64,000 bases of DNA from Faecalibacterium sp. HTF-F (lineage in GTDB: Bacteria; Bacillota; Clostridia; Oscillospirales; Ruminococcaceae): assembly GCF_023347535.1 (NCBI RefSeq), contig NZ_CP094473.1:806001-870000 (forward strand), read 5' to 3'. Below the pieces are notes generated by a model. That model saw nothing but the letters and a program-made list of their open reading frames with translations. It was not told the origin of the DNA and made no database searches. Shown in pieces: positions 60,034 to 64,000 of the stretch; the first letter of the stretch is position 1, and each line of letters opens with the position of its first letter. Position numbers and translations under genes: made by a program.

Positions 60034-61378
60034 ATATCTGGGCAGGCAGCTGCCCCTTCTGGGCCACTATGATACTGTTGTGGTGGGCGGCGGTGCTGCC
60101 GGTGCCGCAGCCGGCATCCGCTGCGCCATCGACGGGCAGAAGGTCCTGCTGGTGGAAAAGGGGGCGTTTCTGGGCGGCACGGCTTCCCGTGCGCTGGTGT
60201 GCCCCATGATGCCCACCTATGTGGAACATCTGGATGTGCTGCACAGGGTAGAGGAGACCCTGAACAGGCACGGCGTCACCACCCGTGACGGCATTACCAC
60301 AATGATCTGGTTTGCACCGGATCAGCTCAGCGATGCTTTTGAGGAATTGTATGTCAGCAACGGCGGCAGGCTGCTGTATGACGCCACACTGGTGGATGCG
60401 GTGTGCGAGGACAAGCACATCCGGTACATCGTGGTGATGACCGTGAACGGTCTGCAGGCCATTGCAGCCGGAAACTTTGTGGATGCTACCGGTGATGCTG
60501 TGCTCACCCGCATGGCTGGCGTGCCCACCAGCTCCGGCGATGAGAACGGGGACAATCAGGTCAGCAGTCTGCGCTTTATCATGGGCGGCATCGACGTGGA
60601 AAAATACCGCGAATATGTGCTGTCTCTGCACGACGAGTTCTCTCCCCTCAAGACCGGCTATTTCTTCGAGTCTGCCATGGTGGCAGGACGCAGCTTCAAG
60701 CTGGAGCCCATCTTCCGCGAGGGCGTAGCCGATGGCTTGCTCACCGAGGAGGACCTGCGCTATTACCAGTGCTTCAGCCTGCCCAATAAGCCCGGCTGCA
60801 TGGCCTTCAACTGCCCGCATCTCCCCAGCCTGAAGCAGAACACCGATGCATTGGCCCGCTCTGCCGCCATTGCAGAGGGACACGAGAAGATCGGCCGTCT
60901 GGTACGTTTTCTGCAGGCAAAGATGCCGGGCTTTGCGCACAGCTATCTGCTGCAGACAGCGGACATGCTGGGCGTGCGCGAGAGCTGGCGGCTCAAGGGC
61001 AACTACCTGCTGACCGAGGAGGACTACACCCGGCAGGCGCGCTTCCCGGATGGTCTGGTCAAGGGGGACTGGTACATTGATGTGCACTCCAACAAAAAGG
61101 GACTATTCCACCAGAACACCTACCAGCACGGCGATTACTACGAGATCCCTTACCGCAGCATGGTTACGGACGAAGCCGAGAACCTGATCGTGGCGGGCCG
61201 CTGCATTTCCACCACCTTCCTGATGCAGGCCAGTGTCCGCATCCTGCCCACGGTCATTGACATGGGCGATGTGGCGGGCAGCGCCTGCACGCTGGCGCAC
61301 ACCACCGGTCAGCCGCTGTGCAAACTGGATGGCAGCAAGCTGCGCCGGTTTGAACCGACCTCATTGCCGCAAAAGTGA
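60020..61378 (+). CDS. FAD-dependent oxidoreductase (FAD_oxidored-like)
   Basis: 452 residues. The N-terminal Rossmann dinucleotide motif is DTVVVGGGAAGAAAGIRCA (residues 18-36), followed by VEKGAFLGGTAS near 48 and the second FAD-binding region GNFVDATGDAVLTRMAG near 150; the C-terminus has the LIVAGRCISTTFLMQASVRILPTVIDMGDVAGSA segment (by position 390-425). This fits the FAD_oxidored group related to succinate/fumarate-type flavoproteins. Last gene of the operon with permease, HyuA-like and metalloprotease-like genes. The substrate is unknown. Confidence 0.88.
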   Translation: MESIEYLGRQLPLLGHYDTVVVGGGAAGAAAGIRCAIDGQKVLLVEKGAFLGGTASRALVCPMMPTYVEHLDVLHRVEETLNRHGVTTRDGITTMIWFAPDQLSDAFEELYVSNGGRLLYDATLVDAVCEDKHIRYIVVMTVNGLQAIAAGNFVDATGDAVLTRMAGVPTSSGDENGDNQVSSLRFIMGGIDVEKYREYVLSLHDEFSPLKTGYFFESAMVAGRSFKLEPIFREGVADGLLTEEDLRYYQCFSLPNKPGCMAFNCPHLPSLKQNTDALARSAAIAEGHEKIGRLVRFLQAKMPGFAHSYLLQTADMLGVRESWRLKGNYLLTEEDYTRQARFPDGLVKGDWYIDVHSNKKGLFHQNTYQHGDYYEIPYRSMVTDEAENLIVAGRCISTTFLMQASVRILPTVIDMGDVAGSACTLAHTTGQPLCKLDGSKLRRFEPTSLPQK

Positions 61379-61444
61379 AAGCGCCGGGTATGCCCGTCTT
61401 TGCCGAAGGGCTGAAAGTGCGTGCCGCGCAGCGGCACAATGACA

Positions 61445-61490
61445 TAAAAAATCCCACCAGATGACGATCTTCGCCGTTTCTGGTGGGATT
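61445..61490. terminator. Bidirectional terminator, flavoprotein operon / tRNA-Thr side
   Basis: AATCCCACCAG (61450-61460) and CTGGTGGGATT (61480-61490), T-rich on the plus strand (ATTATTTTA) and six T on the minus strand. Confidence 0.82.
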
Positions 61491-61574
61491 ATTTTATGGG
61501 GAGCTGCTGTGCCGACAGAGACGAACCTGCCAAGCTGTCGCACTTTCCGGGCGTTTCACAACGCATAGAAAAGC

Positions 61575-61615
61575 AAAAATCCCACGATACACGCCGTTGT
61601 TTTAACGGTATATCG
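61575..61615 (-). terminator. Terminator downstream of tRNA-Thr
   Basis: On the minus strand CGATA and CCGTT arms pair with AACGG and TATCG (61585-61615), followed by TGGGATTTTTG. Confidence 0.7.
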
Positions 61616-61627
61616 CAGGATCTTTCT

Positions 61628-61702
61628 TGGAGCTGGTGACAGGAGTTGAACCTGCAACCCACTGATTACAAATCAGTTGCGCTGCCATTGCGCCACACCA
61701 GC
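61628..61702 (-). tRNA. tRNA-Thr (anticodon TGT)
   Basis: 75 bases including encoded CCA. The acceptor GCTGGTG pairs with CACCAGC, the anticodon stem ACTGA/TCAGT carries TGT, and the T-arm is CAGG-TTCAACT-CCTG. The 3' end is duplicated as a fragment at 54471. Confidence 0.95.
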
Positions 61703-61857
61703 TTATTCAGGACGGCAGAAGATCACCGTCCTGAAATAGGATAGCAGAAATCGTGCAGATTGTCAATATCCATGCGGGAAACTTTGTCACGGCAGATCCT
61801 GCCGGCCCGAAAACGCTGCGGTTCAAAACGGACTTGAGGGGCTTTTGGATTTCCCTC

Positions 61858-61885
61858 TTGCAAATTTTGATTTTGGTGTTATGAT
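61858..61885 (+). promoter_or_regulatory. Promoter of the LysR gene
   Basis: TTGCAA (61858-61863) and TATGAT (61880-61885), 16-base spacing, about 80 bases before the ATG. Confidence 0.7.
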
Positions 61886-61964
61886 ACGAGAAGATACAGG
61901 ATGTGTAAAATGAATCCTGCACATGGCAACAATATCTTTTTTACATGAAATGGGAGGGCGCTCC

Positions 61965-62876
61965 ATGTACGTGGACTGGGAATATTATAAGATCTTCTAC
62001 TATGTGGCAAAGTATCAGAACTTTACCAAGGCCGCGCGGGTGCTGGGCAGCAATCAGCCCAACATTACCCACGCCATGAACCGGCTGGAAAGCCAGCTGA
62101 ATTGTGTGCTGTTCATCCGCTCCAACCGCGGCGTTACCCTGACGCCGGAAGGAGAGCTGCTCTATTCCCGCATTGCATCGGCGGCGGTGCAGATCCAGGA
62201 TGCGGAGGAAGAGCTGAGCGCCAGCGCTACGCTGGAACACGGAGCCATCAGCATCAGTGCTACCGAGACGGCCCTGAACATCTATCTTTCGGAGAAGCTG
62301 CGCGCCTTCCACACCGAGTACCCCGGCATCCGGCTGCGCATTTCCAACCACTCCACGCCGCAGGCCGTGCAGGCTGTGAAAAACGGCGAGGTGGATTTTG
62401 CCGTTGTATCCACCCCGGCAGAGGTGGACGGCAGCTTGAAAATGGTGGAGCTGAAAGCATTCTACGAGGTGCTGGTGGGCGGCAGGACTTTTACGGCCCT
62501 TGCCAGCCAGAACCTGAGTTTGAAGGAGCTGAAAAATTATCCGCTGATCTCGCTCAGCGATACAAGCATGACCCGCAGCTTCTACAGACAGTTCTTTCTG
62601 GAGCATGGCGCGGTGCTGAAGCCGGACACCGAGGCCGCCACCACCGACCAGATGCTGACATTGGTCAAAAGCGAACTGGGCATTGCGTTTGTGCCGGAAC
62701 CCATGGCAAAAGAACTGCTGGAACGCGGGGAGCTGGTGCAGCTCCATCTGCAGGAGATCATCCCGGAGCGCAGCATCTGTCTGGTGTATGACCGCCACCG
62801 CCCGCTGAACACGGCGGCGCGCAAGTTCCAGCAGATGCTTACAAAGTCTGCCATCGGCAGGCCGGCAGCCCAGTAA
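61965..62876 (+). CDS. LysR-family transcriptional regulator
   Basis: 303 residues. The N-terminal helix-turn-helix (EYYKIFYYVAKYQNFTKAARVLGSNQPNITHAMNRLESQLNCVLFIRSNRGVTLTPEGELLYSRI, residues 5-70 by position) is canonical, and the effector domain follows (about 90-295). ATG 61965 is used because GGGAGG (61952-61957) sits 7 bases upstream. Neighbours give no clear target; the flavoprotein operon and the patatin gene are the nearest candidates. Confidence 0.93.
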   Translation: MYVDWEYYKIFYYVAKYQNFTKAARVLGSNQPNITHAMNRLESQLNCVLFIRSNRGVTLTPEGELLYSRIASAAVQIQDAEEELSASATLEHGAISISATETALNIYLSEKLRAFHTEYPGIRLRISNHSTPQAVQAVKNGEVDFAVVSTPAEVDGSLKMVELKAFYEVLVGGRTFTALASQNLSLKELKNYPLISLSDTSMTRSFYRQFFLEHGAVLKPDTEAATTDQMLTLVKSELGIAFVPEPMAKELLERGELVQLHLQEIIPERSICLVYDRHRPLNTAARKFQQMLTKSAIGRPAAQ

Positions 62877-62904
62877 TGCAGCATGCGGCAAAAGCTGTCC
62901 GTGC

Positions 62905-62950
62905 AAAAAAACAGGGTGATGCCCTGCACAAGTGCAGAGACATCACCCTG
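62905..62950 (-). terminator. Terminator of the patatin-like gene
   Basis: CAGGGTGATG (62912-62921) and CATCACCCTG (62941-62950) with an inner CTGCAC/GTGCAG stem; on the minus strand it is followed by seven T. Confidence 0.85.
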
Positions 62951-62961
62951 AAAGGCGGCTG

Positions 62962-63831
62962 TTATTCCTCGGCAGCGGCCTTGGATTCATTTACGAATGC
63001 GGCGATCTTGTCCACCTGAATCTCGGCCACGGCACGGCCGGTGTCGTAAACACGGCGCAGCTGGGCTGCATCGCGCTCCATGGAGCCGATCTCCAGCGGG
63101 ATGGGCGGGCGGATGACGAAGGCTTTGCCCGTCTGTTCCAGCATGGAAACATGGGCAAGGGTCTCGTTGTAGCGCTCGTGGCGGTCGGCCACGGCATCCA
63201 CGAAGGCCGGATAGCGCAGGTAACGCGCCCGGATGGCGGGCAGCATCTTGTTTTTCTTCTTCACAAAGCCCTTGGGCTGGGTCAGCACGATCAGGTTGCG
63301 CTTGTAGCCGATGGACTCAAAGAACCGCACCGGGATGGAATCTGCAATGCCGCCGTCCAGCAGCTGGTAGTGGCCGATCTTCACGATCTTTGAGGCCAGC
63401 GGCATGGAGGCCGATGCCTGCATCCACTGGATGTCCTCGGCGTCGCCGGTGCGGCACTTGTGATAGATGGGGTCGCCGGTGCGAACATCGGTGCACACCA
63501 CAAAAAAGTCCATGGGGTTCTCCCGGAAAGCCTTGGAGTCAAAGATGTCCAGCTTTTCCGGTACGGTGTGGTAGCAGAACTGCTCGCTGTACAGATTGCC
63601 GGTGCGCAGCAGGTTGCCAAAGCTGGCATAGCGCTTATCGGTGCAGTATTCCGTGTTGTAGCGGATGGTGCGCCCGATCTGGTGCGACTTATAGTTGCAG
63701 CCGAACACTGCACCGGCAGAAACGCCGATGGCACCGTCCAGCACGATGCCGTGCTCCATCAACACATCCAGAACACCGGCGGTGAACATTCCGCGCATGG
63801 CGCCGCCTTCCAGCACAAGTCCAGTTTTCAT
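62962..63831 (-). CDS. Patatin-like phospholipase
   Basis: 289 residues. A cytoplasmic or membrane-associated lipid acyl hydrolase: oxyanion loop LVLEGGAMRGMFTAGVLDVL (residues 5-24), nucleophile Ser in IGVSAGAVFG (GxSxG, near residue 38) and catalytic Asp in QLLDGGIADSIPV (DGG, near 160). There is no signal peptide. It resembles the YjjU-type group of bacterial patatins. Divergent from nothing else in the window; transcribed from its own promoter. Confidence 0.93.
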   Translation of the reverse strand: MKTGLVLEGGAMRGMFTAGVLDVLMEHGIVLDGAIGVSAGAVFGCNYKSHQIGRTIRYNTEYCTDKRYASFGNLLRTGNLYSEQFCYHTVPEKLDIFDSKAFRENPMDFFVVCTDVRTGDPIYHKCRTGDAEDIQWMQASASMPLASKIVKIGHYQLLDGGIADSIPVRFFESIGYKRNLIVLTQPKGFVKKKNKMLPAIRARYLRYPAFVDAVADRHERYNETLAHVSMLEQTGKAFVIRPPIPLEIGSMERDAAQLRRVYDTGRAVAEIQVDKIAAFVNESKAAAEE

Positions 63832-63892
63832 ACAGCTCTCCCTCTCCGCAGTACCGGCACACAGCTGCCGGACAACCCTTTATACTAATTCT

Positions 63893-63920
63893 AGTATACT
63901 CAATTCTGCAAAAAGTACAA
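63893..63920 (-). promoter_or_regulatory. Promoter of the patatin-like gene
   Basis: Minus-strand TTGTAC (63920-63915) and TATACT (63898-63893), 16-base spacing, about 60 bases upstream of the ATG. Confidence 0.7.
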
Positions 63921-63937
63921 GGGCCGAAAGGGCTGAA

Positions 63938-63964
63938 CTTTGGCAAGAAAAGCTCTTGCCAAAG
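63938..63964. promoter_or_regulatory. Palindrome over the -35 box of the right-edge promoter
   Basis: CTTTGGCAAG-AAAAGCT-CTTGCCAAAG, perfect 10-base arms, includes the -35 hexamer TTGCCA. Confidence 0.65.
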
Positions 63965-63984
63965 CAGGATGCATCCGGTATACT
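63956..63984 (+). promoter_or_regulatory. Outward promoter at the right edge
   Basis: TTGCCA (63956-63961) and TATACT (63979-63984), 17-base spacing, driving a gene beyond the window. Confidence 0.7.
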
Positions 63985-64000
63985 ATATGAAATAAAAAAC

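Overview
The window looks like the chromosome of a gut Firmicute of the Faecalibacterium prausnitzii type (order Eubacteriales). The signs are a GC-rich coding background, strong GGAGG ribosome-binding sites, Clostridia-type purine, FtsEX and BY-kinase genes, and short inverted-terminal repeats scattered between genes. This assignment comes from gene content and style, not from a database match.

Layout. 1-4.3 kb: the end of a glycerol-catabolism cluster (DUF1667 tail, glpK), then an SPFH protein with a ribbon-helix-helix partner, and a glycerate 2-kinase. 4.5-8.6 kb: a surface-polysaccharide control module (LCP ligase, secreted protein, Wzz-like adaptor, BY-kinase, PHP phosphatase) with no glycosyltransferases beside it. 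8.8-13 kb: a response regulator with Asn at the expected phospho-acceptor position, an ApbE flavin transferase with a DUF3783 protein, and a sodium-pump OadB plus tiny OadG-like subunit behind a leader that resembles a yybP-ykoY (Mn2+) riboswitch. 13-18.7 kb: GntR regulator, AI-2E-family permease, split ThrE exporter, DAHP synthase with twin operator palindromes, YbaK deacylase.

18.8-32 kb: a nine-gene purine cluster (purE-F-M-N, PurO-type IMP cyclohydrolase, stand-alone AICAR transformylase, purD-L-B) behind a structured leader with a small upstream ORF that stops at a terminator. Palindromic repeat elements sit between several of these genes. purC is not in the window. 32-41.8 kb: a polytopic membrane protein, RsuA-type pseudouridine synthase, CdaR/PucR-like regulator, the FtsE-FtsX-M23 hydrolase-S41 protease division module, and ksgA.

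42.37-54.21 kb: an integrative mobilizable element of about 11.8 kb. It carries a large serine recombinase, a RelBE-type toxin-antitoxin pair, AT-rich membrane ORFs, an ECF sigma/anti-sigma pair, an XRE regulator with a second sigma factor, a CHC2 primase and P4-type helicase, a GTAC-box cluster that may be an origin, a MobV oriT and relaxase, and DUF6061-like genes. Eleven-base direct repeats flank it and lie in the terminator of tRNA-Tyr; the recombinase C-terminus would change when the element circularizes.

54.2-64 kb: tRNA-Tyr, then a ROK-like regulator with two matching operators that probably controls a permease-hydantoinase-metalloprotease-flavoprotein operon of unknown substrate; tRNA-Thr, a LysR regulator, a patatin-like phospholipase, and an outward promoter at the right edge.
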